From positions 1 to 6,325 of the forward strand of contig CAYSXY010000083.1 in assembly GCA_964435165.1 (NCBI GenBank): a DNA stretch of 6,325 nucleotides. Direction: 5' to 3'. The stretch is from CAYSXY01 sp964435165. GTDB lineage: Bacteria > Pseudomonadota > Alphaproteobacteria > Rickettsiales > RI-342. The notes below the pieces were generated by a model. The model ran no database searches and was not told the origin of the DNA. It saw only the letters and a program-made list of their open reading frames with translations. This document shows, one piece after another, positions 1-6,233 of the stretch. Position 1 is the stretch's first letter; each line of letters opens with the position of its first letter. The translations under genes and the position numbers were made by a program.

Positions 1-51
1 ACTAATCTTGCTTTCGCTGTCTTACTACTAAAAAGACTTTAAACAGACTCT
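1..51. repeat. Left copy of 51-bp perfect terminal inverted repeat (probable IS end)
   Basis: Bases 1-51 are the exact reverse complement of 6274-6324. Identity stops at 52 on the inner side. Read outward on the minus strand, the repeat begins GAGTCTGTTTAAAGTC at position 50 and is preceded by TTA. The right copy begins with the same bases and is preceded by TAA. A TNA trinucleotide beside a GAG-starting end resembles the target and ends of some IS5-family elements; this is from memory of the family, not a match to a named element. A perfect 50-bp match is longer than usual IS terminal repeats, so both copies are probably the same end of one IS in opposite orientations, with the bodies outside the window. 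Alternatives are genuine long terminal repeats of a small transposon, or a repeat at which an assembly stopped. Confidence 0.9.
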
Positions 52-147
52 AAGAAAATCCTGGAGGTCCGTGCCCTACTGCATGGGAAATCGGAATCGG
101 ATGATGAGCGCCGCTGGATGCCGGACGAGCCGTTTTCGCAAGATTGA
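52..147 (+). pseudogene. Possible 3' remnant of a gene cut off by the left repeat
   Basis: An open frame runs from the repeat border to a TGA at 145-147. It encodes about 31 residues rich in Asp, Glu and Arg, ending in MPDEPFSQD. Upstream the frame hits TAA at 40-42 inside the repeat, and the only in-frame ATG (118) lies far inside with no ribosome site. If real, it is therefore a C-terminal tail whose 5' part was removed or displaced by whatever inserted at position 51. It would converge on the 3' end of hipA with a 19-bp gap. I do not recognise the protein. The stretch is short enough to be open by chance, and the opposite strand is also partly open. No convincing hairpin terminator is visible between here and hipA. 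Confidence 0.3.
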
Positions 148-166
148 GCGTGTATCAACCGGCGCT

Positions 167-1408
167 TTACGTGACTTGGCAGGCCTGCGTTAGATCGTCA
201 TGCTCAAAAGCCGATGCCATGCGCTCGCATTCACGTTTTGTCAGGCCAAACCGTTTTGCATGGATTCGCCACTGCGTGACCGCCGTTCCCACCTCATGTG
301 CGATGGATCTGGCGCGTTCTGAGCTTATGCCGAATTGAGGTGCTGTATTGAATACCAGCTCCAGCGAGGCCGTCTGGTCGTCCTCATCAATCGCCAGACT
401 GAGAATGCGCGGTTTTACATCGACCGGCATCGGGTTCATGTCATAGGCCGGGGAGAGTTCCCAGCCATGGCCCTGGTATAAAAATCCGTGATTGCGCAGA
501 TGATCGTCCGTGTTGGAAATGAGGATATTGAACACGATACGCCGCCACAATGCTTCGCTATCCTGCGCCGGGTTGCTGCCATAGCGCCTGAGTGCATCCA
601 GCAGCTCCAGATAACTGTGCGTCTCGTTATCGCGCGCACCGAGCATGCTCATGGCGGAGAGAAAAGGAATGCGCTCCGGCCCGCTGCGGTCGAACCGTTG
701 CAGGATCAGCACCTGCCTTTCCAGCACTTTTTCCAGCCGCCATTCGGGTACCGTGATACCGGCTTCATGGGCAAGGGTTAATGCCACTGCCTCCCACTGT
801 GTGACCGGCCACTCATCGTTGCTTTGTGGAAATTTGGCGATAGCCAGCCGATCCTGCTGATCCAGTACGGACGCCTTGGCGCGGGCTCCCCCCAGCGAGG
901 AACCGGGCGCAAGCAGCAGCTGCAGGTCGCTGTCTTCTTCTTCATCGGCGCTGACACGCATCGCCGCATGCAAAAGGTCACCGAGCCTGACCAGAGGCGG
1001 TATGGATTGCTGTTCCTGCGGCGCAAGAAATGGCCCGTTCTCTTCCGTAGAAAAACGCAGCGCGCCCTGCCGGGTGAAATCGCCCACCGCCAGCAGGCAA
1101 TCGGCTTCGGTCAGCGTTCTGGGCGTACGCTCTTCCTCCCGCGCCATGCGACGCTCGTTGCGGCGAATCAGCATCCGTCCCCACCGGTCCGGCGCGCTAT
1201 CACCCATACTGCCAAACACGGCGTGGCCGGGCTGGGTATGGTGCGCACCCTGACCTAGCGAGAGCAAAGGCTCCAGCGCAAAGCGCTCCCCATGGACCAG
1301 CCACGCCGGTTCATATTCAAAGCTGGCGCTTTCACTGCGCATCCACAAGCGCCCCACTTTATGTGGGGTGCCCAGCAGATCGACATAGACGAAAATTTCC
1401 TGACTCAT
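167..1408 (-). CDS. hipA: HipA-family serine/threonine kinase toxin
   Basis: This 413-residue protein is the toxin kinase of a HipBA-type module, close to the roughly 440 residues of E. coli HipA. An N-terminal HipA_N domain (about 5-110) contains the family motif SMGDSAPDRWGR (67-78). The kinase domain follows. It has a glycine-rich loop SSLGGARAK (170-178), with Ser171 aligning to the E. coli autophosphorylation site Ser150, and an ATP-binding Lys192 in AIAKFP. The catalytic loop NTDDHLRN (299-306) carries Asp301 and Asn306, and a metal-binding Asp323 lies in SPAYDMNP. All core catalytic residues are intact, so it looks active. E. coli HipA phosphorylates glutamyl-tRNA synthetase and induces dormancy; the target here is unknown. 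It follows hipB by 17 nt with a GGGAGG site 10 nt before the ATG, so the pair is one operon. The gene looks more GC-rich than the operon to its right. Confidence 0.95.
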   Translation of the reverse strand: MSQEIFVYVDLLGTPHKVGRLWMRSESASFEYEPAWLVHGERFALEPLLSLGQGAHHTQPGHAVFGSMGDSAPDRWGRMLIRRNERRMAREEERTPRTLTEADCLLAVGDFTRQGALRFSTEENGPFLAPQEQQSIPPLVRLGDLLHAAMRVSADEEEDSDLQLLLAPGSSLGGARAKASVLDQQDRLAIAKFPQSNDEWPVTQWEAVALTLAHEAGITVPEWRLEKVLERQVLILQRFDRSGPERIPFLSAMSMLGARDNETHSYLELLDALRRYGSNPAQDSEALWRRIVFNILISNTDDHLRNHGFLYQGHGWELSPAYDMNPMPVDVKPRILSLAIDEDDQTASLELVFNTAPQFGISSERARSIAHEVGTAVTQWRIHAKRFGLTKRECERMASAFEHDDLTQACQVT

Positions 1409-1425
1409 GGGCTGGATGCCTCCCG

Positions 1426-1749
1426 TTAACTCTTTGGCCGCTTTCGATGGCGTACACGGGTGGGAAGCGCCTCCTGCTCCAGCTCCAGCCCCAATTCATC
1501 ATGGCGGATATCCGCCAGCTCGCCTAAGCGATCGCTTAAACCCAGTACAAACAACACGGTCGCGTAAATACCGAGGGATACGCCGGGATCGCCTTTCTCC
1601 ACTTTACTCAGCGTGGTGCGGGAAATGAAGACCCGCTCGGCCATCAGCGTGGTGGTGATACGCCGCCGAATGCGCGCAGCGCGGATGTCCTTCCCGAGCT
1701 TGGAAAGGGCCTTTTTGACCGGAATCGGCAATGGTGGATTTGTGCGCAT
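1426..1749 (-). CDS. hipB: HipB-like XRE-family antitoxin and autorepressor
   Basis: This 107-residue protein has a Cro/C1-type helix-turn-helix at about 18-75. The turn region runs through LMAERVFISRTTLSKVEKGD (35-54), the usual 'S..TLSKVEKG' recognition helix. By family precedent it binds DNA as a dimer, represses its own operon and neutralises the HipA kinase in a complex. A basic C-terminal tail (98-107: RVRHRKRPKS) could be a flexible segment sensitive to proteolysis, as in other antitoxins; this is inference. The start at 1749 is supported by an in-frame TAG just upstream and by the next Met lying inside the HTH. The ribosome site is weak (AGG only), consistent with a short leader from the promoter at 1770-1798. 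It lies 17 nt upstream of hipA. Confidence 0.9.
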   Translation of the reverse strand: MRTNPPLPIPVKKALSKLGKDIRAARIRRRITTTLMAERVFISRTTLSKVEKGDPGVSLGIYATVLFVLGLSDRLGELADIRHDELGLELEQEALPTRVRHRKRPKS

Positions 1750-1754
1750 ATTAA

Positions 1755-1770
1755 CCTATTATGCCTATTA
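1755..1770. promoter_or_regulatory. Tandem CCTATTA repeats, candidate HipB operator
   Basis: CCTATTA occurs at 1755-1761 and again at 1764-1770, a 9-bp period, between the predicted hipBA -10 box and the hipB start. The pair sits inside a looser dyad, ATTAA and TTAAT, at the edges of 1750-1772. This position over the expected transcription start suits autorepression. The E. coli HipB operator pattern TATCC-N8-GGATA is not present, so the assignment is by position only. Confidence 0.4.
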
Positions 1771-1798
1771 ATATACGCGAAAAACTGGTTATTGTCCA
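1770..1798 (-). promoter_or_regulatory. Predicted sigma70 promoter of hipBA
   Basis: On the minus strand TGGACA (1798-1793, five of six consensus bases) is followed after exactly 17 bp by TATATT (1775-1770, five of six). The start of transcription would fall near 1763, giving a leader of about 14 nt before hipB. A second perfect TATAAT lies slightly upstream (about 1799-1804) but lacks a good -35. The 155-bp gap 1750-1904 is AT-rich and holds these signals, a TAGGTAA direct repeat (1876-1882 and 1892-1898) of unknown meaning, and no clear terminator for the upstream DUF262 gene. Some readthrough into hipBA is therefore possible. Confidence 0.6.
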
Positions 1799-1904
1799 TT
1801 ATAATAAGCATTAAAATACGTTATCATCTTTCGGCGGATTGAAAATTATGGCCAAAATCAAGATGCAAATCGCTGTAGGTAAGAATTTTCATAGGTAATA
1901 ATCA

Positions 1905-3662
1905 TCATGCCGCAATCTTTTGTGCTGCAGTTGTTTCATAATGCAGCATCACTTTCTCAAGCGTTTGATTGTGGTTTGATTCAAGCTCTGTAGTTGTCCA
2001 CTGTGTATTCTGGCGTAATATGCGCAAAGAATTGGGACAGGTATCGATGTTTCCTTCGAAGTATTTATCCCGCTTTTTCGCAAAATCGAGTCGCCCTTGG
2101 GATGTGTTTTTGCGACGCGTGATAAGCACCAGATTTCCGAGTTTGTCGGTCCATTCCGCTCTCTTCTCTTCTGAGAAATCCGTCACCCACTGACTGTTTT
2201 CTTCCGGATTTTGCGGCAGAATATGCTCAACTGACAAAGTCTCGAAATGCATCTTTTGATCCTGAGACTGATAGAGGTAATCCAGTTTCAAAAGGACATA
2301 ACGGGCAAATCTTCTGCCGTAGACTTTTCCTTCCAACATGCGCTTTAGATCGTCGGCGTTGACTTCCAGACATCCAGCTCCAAAAACTTCATCCGCGCTT
2401 GTGCTTTGGTCGATGACTTTAATGACTGTGTTCATCGCTTCAATACGGGCCGTAGGTGTTTCCTGCGTAATCCAGTCCGACGAAAACTTATTGTCGAGCG
2501 CAACAAGAAAATCATAGAGACGCGTTTTTCCAAATTTATCGTAATAACGCAGCAACGGTGGGATCCAGTCGGAAGACGGCAGGCCGGTGCTCATCACTTT
2601 CAGCAGATTATCGAACCTGAAATCATTGGTGAGATCGTGATTCGACGCATCGAAGAGCTGCCTATACAGTTTTAGGTATTTTTCTACCATCTGGAAGGTT
2701 TCTTTACCCTTTGCCATCAGTGCGGGTTTTTTCTGTCCGGTGCTTTTTTCCTTCTCCTTCGGCTCGTAGATTTTATCTTCGAACTCCTGCAGGAGGTTCA
2801 GCCTGGCTTTTTCCTTCACTAACAAGGTGCGAATGTAATTGAGGAAGCGATCGAAATCCTCACCCAATTCGCTTTCCGCATCCTCCCATAACTTGGCGTA
2901 TTTTTTCTTCTCTTCATCGGATGTCAGAGCCCCCAGATTGATTGATTTAAGAATATCGCTATTTCTCAGTGGTACGCCGCGATCATTCAGAATGGTAAAT
3001 AGACGGAAGGCATCATCCAGATTTTCTGTGGACACATAAATCAGCAGGACGTTATTCAGCAGGAATTCCAGAAGTGCTTCCGGCTCAATATGGTCATTGT
3101 CTGCAAAGAATTTTTTGATATGAGAAATGGCCTTGGCCATGTTCTGAATGCTAATGTCATTGCCCGACTTTTTGTATTCCGCCAGCCCTTCTTCATTCAG
3201 CGTGGAACCGGCTTCTTTTACTACCTCATCAATGAAGTCCTGTGCGTCCTGGCGAATGCAAAAGGTAATTCGTGAACGCTCGGGAATGTTTTTGTATTTG
3301 CTGGCCTTCTGGAAAATGCATTTCTGACATTCATCCTCTGCATCACCATCCTCTGCTAAATCTCTTATCACGGAAAAGAGCAGCAAAAGTGTGGTCATGC
3401 GCTGCTGGCCATCCAGCAGGTCGTTTTCGTCGAATTGGAGACCTGCGGCAGGATCTGCAGATTTGGCCTGAAAGACGAAAGAGCCAAGGAAATATTCTGA
3501 TTCAGGCTTTTCCAGCATGGCATAAGAGATATCGTCAAGCAGGTCATTGACCTCATCGTAGCCCCATACATAAGGACGTTGGTATTCCGGTATACGGAAC
3601 CACATCTCGGAGAAAATTTTCTTTACGAGGATCTTTTCACTTTTTATTTCATGTGTAGTCAT
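1905..3662 (-). CDS. Single-chain GmrSD/SspE-like protein: DUF262 NTPase fused to DUF1524 HNH nuclease
   Basis: This 585-residue protein carries both halves of GmrSD-type enzymes. The N-terminal DUF262 domain shows IPEYQRPYVWG (24-34), the signature DGQQRMTTL (84-92) associated with nucleotide binding and hydrolysis, and FTILNDRGVPL (222-232). A helical, charged middle section (about 250-440) is followed by a DUF1524 domain. That domain has VEHILPQN (478-485; His480 of the His-Me-finger/HNH nuclease core), LGNLVLITRRKN (508-519) and FAKKRDKYF (527-535). All hallmark residues are present. Characterised relatives (GmrSD, SspE, BrxU) are NTP-dependent nucleases acting on modified or phage DNA, so a restriction role is likely. 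The start is supported by AAGGAGA five bases upstream. The gene lies 16 nt after tcmP and is last in the four-gene operon. No transmembrane segment is evident. Its substrate cannot be read from sequence. Confidence 0.92.
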   Translation of the reverse strand: MTTHEIKSEKILVKKIFSEMWFRIPEYQRPYVWGYDEVNDLLDDISYAMLEKPESEYFLGSFVFQAKSADPAAGLQFDENDLLDGQQRMTTLLLLFSVIRDLAEDGDAEDECQKCIFQKASKYKNIPERSRITFCIRQDAQDFIDEVVKEAGSTLNEEGLAEYKKSGNDISIQNMAKAISHIKKFFADNDHIEPEALLEFLLNNVLLIYVSTENLDDAFRLFTILNDRGVPLRNSDILKSINLGALTSDEEKKKYAKLWEDAESELGEDFDRFLNYIRTLLVKEKARLNLLQEFEDKIYEPKEKEKSTGQKKPALMAKGKETFQMVEKYLKLYRQLFDASNHDLTNDFRFDNLLKVMSTGLPSSDWIPPLLRYYDKFGKTRLYDFLVALDNKFSSDWITQETPTARIEAMNTVIKVIDQSTSADEVFGAGCLEVNADDLKRMLEGKVYGRRFARYVLLKLDYLYQSQDQKMHFETLSVEHILPQNPEENSQWVTDFSEEKRAEWTDKLGNLVLITRRKNTSQGRLDFAKKRDKYFEGNIDTCPNSLRILRQNTQWTTTELESNHNQTLEKVMLHYETTAAQKIAA

Positions 3663-3678
3663 ATTGGTCTCCTTGAAT

Positions 3679-4590
3679 TTATATCGCTTCGCCCTGCGAG
3701 AGAATATGGTTGGCTATTTTTTGCCCGGTGGCGTTCGGACCTGCCCATATCAGGTAATAAAGCGGACTGTTTTTCGTGTTCTTGATGAGGCGCGCGGTAG
3801 AAGCATGGCCGAATGTGGTCTTCAACCGCTCTCTGTACCAATTAACCAGCGCTTTCGCCGCATCCCGCTCTTTTGTATGTATAGCGTCGCCAAACAAGGT
3901 CTGCTGCTGACGATACATAACATCGAACCATTCTTCCGATCCGAAATAGCGATCAAGGATTGTTCGATGCCCTTCAGGGATATTGCCGTCATTATTTGCT
4001 AAGCGCGTAATCGCCATCCACGGAAAATTGATAAACACCTCAAATGACTTTGTGCGAGCTAAAGCATTCACCGTTTCCCACGGCACATGCGCACCGAACG
4101 GATCGAGAAATACGACGCCTCGCCACTCCTTCCAATTCACATCCTTGTTTAACAGCTCCAGCAGGTATTCATTACAGTTGCGGTCATAAATGCGAATGTC
4201 TTTTTCGGAATGCTCTTTCTTGAGTTTTTCCAGCTCCTTTCGTCGCTTTTCACTCAGTTCGACAAAAACGTAGGTGGTGAAAGGATGCTGCAAACCGAGA
4301 GCGACTCTGGGAGATCCTTCTATGAATTTTTCCTGCCCCGCATCTTCTTCCTGTCCATCATCGGTAGGCTTCTGCAGCAGCTCAGTAAAGAACGTCCCTT
4401 CGACATCATCGGTGGTTTTCTTTTTTCGTATCTTGGCTTTCCCGGCTCCCGCAAACGCATCGATATAAACATAGCCTTTGAAATTCTGTTTGCGCAGGAT
4501 TGTCGTATAGGCGGCGAGATAATACCCCAGACATTTCAGTTTTTCTTCTGCCCAAGGTCCGACTTCCGGCACGAATGGTTCATCGTTCAT
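3679..4590 (-). CDS. tcmP: Three-Cys-motif partner protein TcmP (SAM-methyltransferase-like)
   Basis: This 303-residue protein matches the TcmP family, which recurs as the neighbour of DUF5131/Gp37Gp68 proteins. An N-terminal W-x3-K-x3-L segment (WAEEKLKCL, 13-21) precedes a Rossmann-type glycine motif, YIDAFAGAGK (42-51). Further segments are EGSPRVAL (91-98), an acidic strand end FVELSEKR (109-116) and FLDPFG (161-166). These resemble class I methyltransferase motifs I, II and IV, though FLDPFG is not the catalytic DPPY/NPPY. A conserved-looking C-terminal block spans SPLYYLIWAGPNATGQ (275-290). The biochemical activity is, to my knowledge, not established, and methyl transfer is inference. 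Its ATG overlaps the DUF5131 stop by four bases (ATGA), implying translational coupling and matched dosage, as expected for partners in one complex or pathway. DUF262 follows 16 nt later. Confidence 0.88.
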   Translation of the reverse strand: MNDEPFVPEVGPWAEEKLKCLGYYLAAYTTILRKQNFKGYVYIDAFAGAGKAKIRKKKTTDDVEGTFFTELLQKPTDDGQEEDAGQEKFIEGSPRVALGLQHPFTTYVFVELSEKRRKELEKLKKEHSEKDIRIYDRNCNEYLLELLNKDVNWKEWRGVVFLDPFGAHVPWETVNALARTKSFEVFINFPWMAITRLANNDGNIPEGHRTILDRYFGSEEWFDVMYRQQQTLFGDAIHTKERDAAKALVNWYRERLKTTFGHASTARLIKNTKNSPLYYLIWAGPNATGQKIANHILSQGEAI

Positions 4591-5345
4591 AGTTTCAGCC
4601 CCAATTGCTTTTTATGCACATGGAGCTGTTTCGGGAATTCATTCCACTCCTTGCCTTCCAATAATCTGCCGCCAGTTTTTGGGTTTCTTCCGCCCCATTG
4701 TTTGAAAAAGAAAGCGACATTTGCCTTCACGCACTGATTGCGCACGTCCAGCGCCCATTCCGGCTCCATGGGACGTGCGCCCGGTCCACTCTCGCCGCCG
4801 ACAATAACCCAGCTGATGCCATTCAATTCGAGCTTTCCAGTGGGGCCGATCAACGGCTCTACGGAAAGAAAACGCACACTGGCATTGGTTTTCTGCAGAT
4901 GGGTGATACGGGATTTTGTCGAACTGTTTTCGACCGATACGCCAAACCACATATGCGAAGGACACGGATGATCAGTATATCGCTCATTGATAAATTTCTG
5001 CATCAGGGAGCTACGTTTCGTGAGCACCTGATAAATATGCCAGTTTGCCTTCTCCATCGTTTCGAAGACTTTGGCGATGTATTCTTTCGGGATTTCCTTG
5101 TGAAATAAATCGCTCATGGAATTCACGAAAATCATGCGTGGCTTTTTCCATTCGAATGGCTGCAAGAGGCGATCTGGGCGGAGTGTGAGATCAAAGCCAG
5201 GTTCGAATGGATGCCCCGCCACACCACGAAAACGTTCTGAGAACCGTTCTGCATAACAGTTATCGCAGCCAGCACTAACTTTAGTGCAACCCGTTATCGG
5301 GTTCCATGTTGCGTCTGTCCATTCTATTGAACTCTTATCTGCCAT
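4587..5345 (-). CDS. DUF5131 (phage Gp37/Gp68) family protein with three-Cys motif
   Basis: This 252-residue protein has the family's opening IEWTDATWNPITGC (7-20). The three-cysteine motif is Cys20, Cys27, Cys30, a C-x6-C-x2-C pattern followed by YAERF. Later family landmarks are NSMSDLFH (75-82), VLTKR (107-111), FGVSVEN (134-140), RFLSVEPLIG (158-167), VIVGGESGPGARPM (180-193) and FFFKQWG (212-218). The cysteines could hold a 4Fe-4S cluster as in radical SAM enzymes, which some members resemble, but the spacing is not the canonical C-x3-C-x2-C and the reaction is unknown. Family members occur in phages and in accessory islands beside TcmP. The start at 5345 matches the usual distance to the WTD motif and has GGGGAG just upstream with short spacing. 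It follows the S24 gene by 9 nt. Confidence 0.9.
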   Translation of the reverse strand: MADKSSIEWTDATWNPITGCTKVSAGCDNCYAERFSERFRGVAGHPFEPGFDLTLRPDRLLQPFEWKKPRMIFVNSMSDLFHKEIPKEYIAKVFETMEKANWHIYQVLTKRSSLMQKFINERYTDHPCPSHMWFGVSVENSSTKSRITHLQKTNASVRFLSVEPLIGPTGKLELNGISWVIVGGESGPGARPMEPEWALDVRNQCVKANVAFFFKQWGGRNPKTGGRLLEGKEWNEFPKQLHVHKKQLGLKL

Positions 5346-5354
5346 ATCTCCCCA

Positions 5355-5873
5355 CTAATGCGCCTTTTTAATGATGTTCGTGACCACACCCCAGACATGG
5401 ACACTGTTTTCTTCCTCAATCGGTATCGGTTGATAGTTATCATTCTCGGGCTTGAGGAACACCCTTCCTTTTTCTTTTTGCAGGCGTTTGACTGTGAGGT
5501 CGCCATCTAACGCGACAACGACGATCTGTCCGTTCGTCGCTTCGATTCCACTGTCCACAACCAGAATATCATCCGGGTCAATACCTGCTTTAATCATCGA
5601 ATCTCCTTGCGCCTGCACGCATAAGGTTTTCGCCGGATCTCTGACCAGGCATTCCGCCAGGTTGATCCGGTCTCCTTCATGATCGTCGGCCCAACATGGC
5701 TGCCCGGCCGCCACTTTGCTGGCATAAAACGGTATCTGCCACCCTTGAGCCTCAACGAAATTTTTAACGGCATCTTCCATGCTCACGGGAATGCGAATGG
5801 TCATGGTATTTTCTCCGTATTTCCCCGTTCCCTTCGGTCTTCCGGCTCCGGGCCTGACACCACCTCGCGACAT
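5355..5873 (-). CDS. UmuD-like S24 autoprotease with a basic N-terminal extension
   Basis: This 172-residue protein ends in a complete UmuD/LexA-type S24 peptidase domain. The predicted self-cleavage bond is Ala56-Gly57 (KVAAGQP). The nucleophile is Ser92 in QGDSM and the general base Lys129 in LTVKRL. The Ser-Lys distance (37) and cleavage-to-Ser distance (35) equal those of E. coli UmuD. Unlike UmuD, it has about 30 extra N-terminal residues. They include an AT-hook-like GAGRPKGTG (9-17) and MTIRIPVSMEDAV (24-36), which looks like a ribbon-helix-helix strand and helix. It may therefore bind DNA and repress the operon until cleaved after damage; this is inference. No umuC lies next to it, and it heads the DUF5131-tcmP-DUF262 operon. 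GGGAG lies close upstream of the ATG. A polymerase V accessory role is the alternative. Confidence 0.85.
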   Translation of the reverse strand: MSRGGVRPGAGRPKGTGKYGENTMTIRIPVSMEDAVKNFVEAQGWQIPFYASKVAAGQPCWADDHEGDRINLAECLVRDPAKTLCVQAQGDSMIKAGIDPDDILVVDSGIEATNGQIVVVALDGDLTVKRLQKEKGRVFLKPENDNYQPIPIEEENSVHVWGVVTNIIKKAH

Positions 5874-5883
5874 ATTTCTCCCT

Positions 5884-5899
5884 TTTACTAAAATTTACT
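5884..5899. promoter_or_regulatory. Helically phased TTTACT repeats, candidate operator
   Basis: TTTACT occurs at 5884-5889 and 5894-5899, exactly 10 bp apart (AGTAAA twice on the minus strand). The repeats sit between the predicted transcription start and the start codon of the S24 gene, and next to the DUF2188 -35 box. Same-face spacing suggests a tandem binding site, for example for a ribbon-helix-helix protein. A short AT-rich repeat could also be chance. Confidence 0.35.
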
Positions 5900-5900
5900 C

Positions 5901-5930
5901 TTGACCAATCACTTACGCGGGTAGAATAAT
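5901..5930 (+). promoter_or_regulatory. Predicted promoter of the DUF2188 gene
   Basis: TTGACC (5901-5906) matches five of six -35 bases. Two -10 candidates overlap: TAGAAT (5922-5927, 15-bp spacer) and AATAAT (5925-5930, 18-bp spacer). Neither spacer is ideal, so the exact start is uncertain. Transcription would begin around 5935, giving a leader of about 40 nt with the strong AGGAGG site at 5962-5967. Confidence 0.5.
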
Positions 5931-5951
5931 GTGACGATAATCAAATTGCAA
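5923..5951 (-). promoter_or_regulatory. Predicted promoter of the S24-DUF5131-tcmP-DUF262 operon
   Basis: On the minus strand TTGCAA (5951-5946) and TATTCT (5928-5923) are separated by 17 bp. Each matches four of six consensus bases, so this would be a weak or activated promoter. Its -10 uses the same base pairs as the -10 of the divergent DUF2188 promoter, so polymerase could not occupy both at once. No LexA-type CTG-N10-CAG SOS box is visible in 5874-5973. Confidence 0.45.
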
Positions 5952-5973
5952 CACCAATAACAGGAGGTAAGCG

Positions 5974-6216
5974 ATGGTGAAAAAACGAGGACCGGACACC
6001 CATCATGTGGTGCCCAATAGTGACAAAGGCGGATGGGATGTACGGCGTGGAGGCTCCGAACGCTCCAGCGGCCATTTTGATACCAAGCGTGAGGCGGTCG
6101 ACGCCGGGCGAGAGATAAGCCGCAATCAGAAGACGGAGTTCCGCATCCATAACCAAGACGGTAAAATTTCGAATACCGACAGCCATGGCAACGATCCGCG
6201 TAACGTGCCGGGCTAG
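5974..6216 (+). CDS. DUF2188 domain small protein
   Basis: This 80-residue hydrophilic protein matches the DUF2188 pattern. An initial HHVVPN strand (10-15) leads to GGWDVRRGGSERSSGHF (19-35) with the conserved Trp21. FDTKREAVDAGREI (35-48) is the 'tk.eA...a' helix, RIHNQDGKI (57-65) the 'vH..dG.I' strand, and a DSHGNDP (69-75) tail follows. The domain folds as a small beta-alpha-beta unit and its function is unknown; it is frequent in mobile regions. The start is fixed by AGGAGG six bases upstream. It is divergent from the four-gene operon across a 100-bp shared control region, so it may be co-regulated by the S24 protein. No membrane segment or signal peptide is visible. Confidence 0.85.
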   Translation: MVKKRGPDTHHVVPNSDKGGWDVRRGGSERSSGHFDTKREAVDAGREISRNQKTEFRIHNQDGKISNTDSHGNDPRNVPG

Positions 6217-6233
6217 TATGAGGAGAGTGACAG

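Noticed and set aside
52..166. Rho-independent terminator after hipA
   Set aside because: GC-rich segments are present, but I could not find a stable hairpin followed by a T run in the minus-strand direction.
824..1258. Plus-strand open frame of 144 codons inside hipA
   Set aside because: It is antisense to the conserved HipA kinase region, without a plausible ribosome site or family resemblance; a by-product of high GC.
1848..1898. Plus-strand 16-codon frame MAKIKMQIAVGKNFHR in the intergenic gap
   Set aside because: Very short, only a weak GGCGGA upstream, and no neighbouring gene in that direction; chance is the simplest explanation.
4210..4737. Plus-strand open frame of 175 codons across the TcmP/DUF5131 junction
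   Set aside because: It lies antisense to two genes with clear family motifs, has no recognisable domain and looks like a reading shadow (Phe/Ser/Cys-rich).
5909..5934. TCAC-N18-GTGA dyad spanning the shared -10 region
   Set aside because: Half-sites of four bases with a long spacer are expected by chance, so I did not list it as an operator.
5874..5973. A LexA/SOS box for the UmuD-like operon
   Set aside because: I looked for CTG-N10-CAG and found none; CTGT occurs but without its partner half-site.
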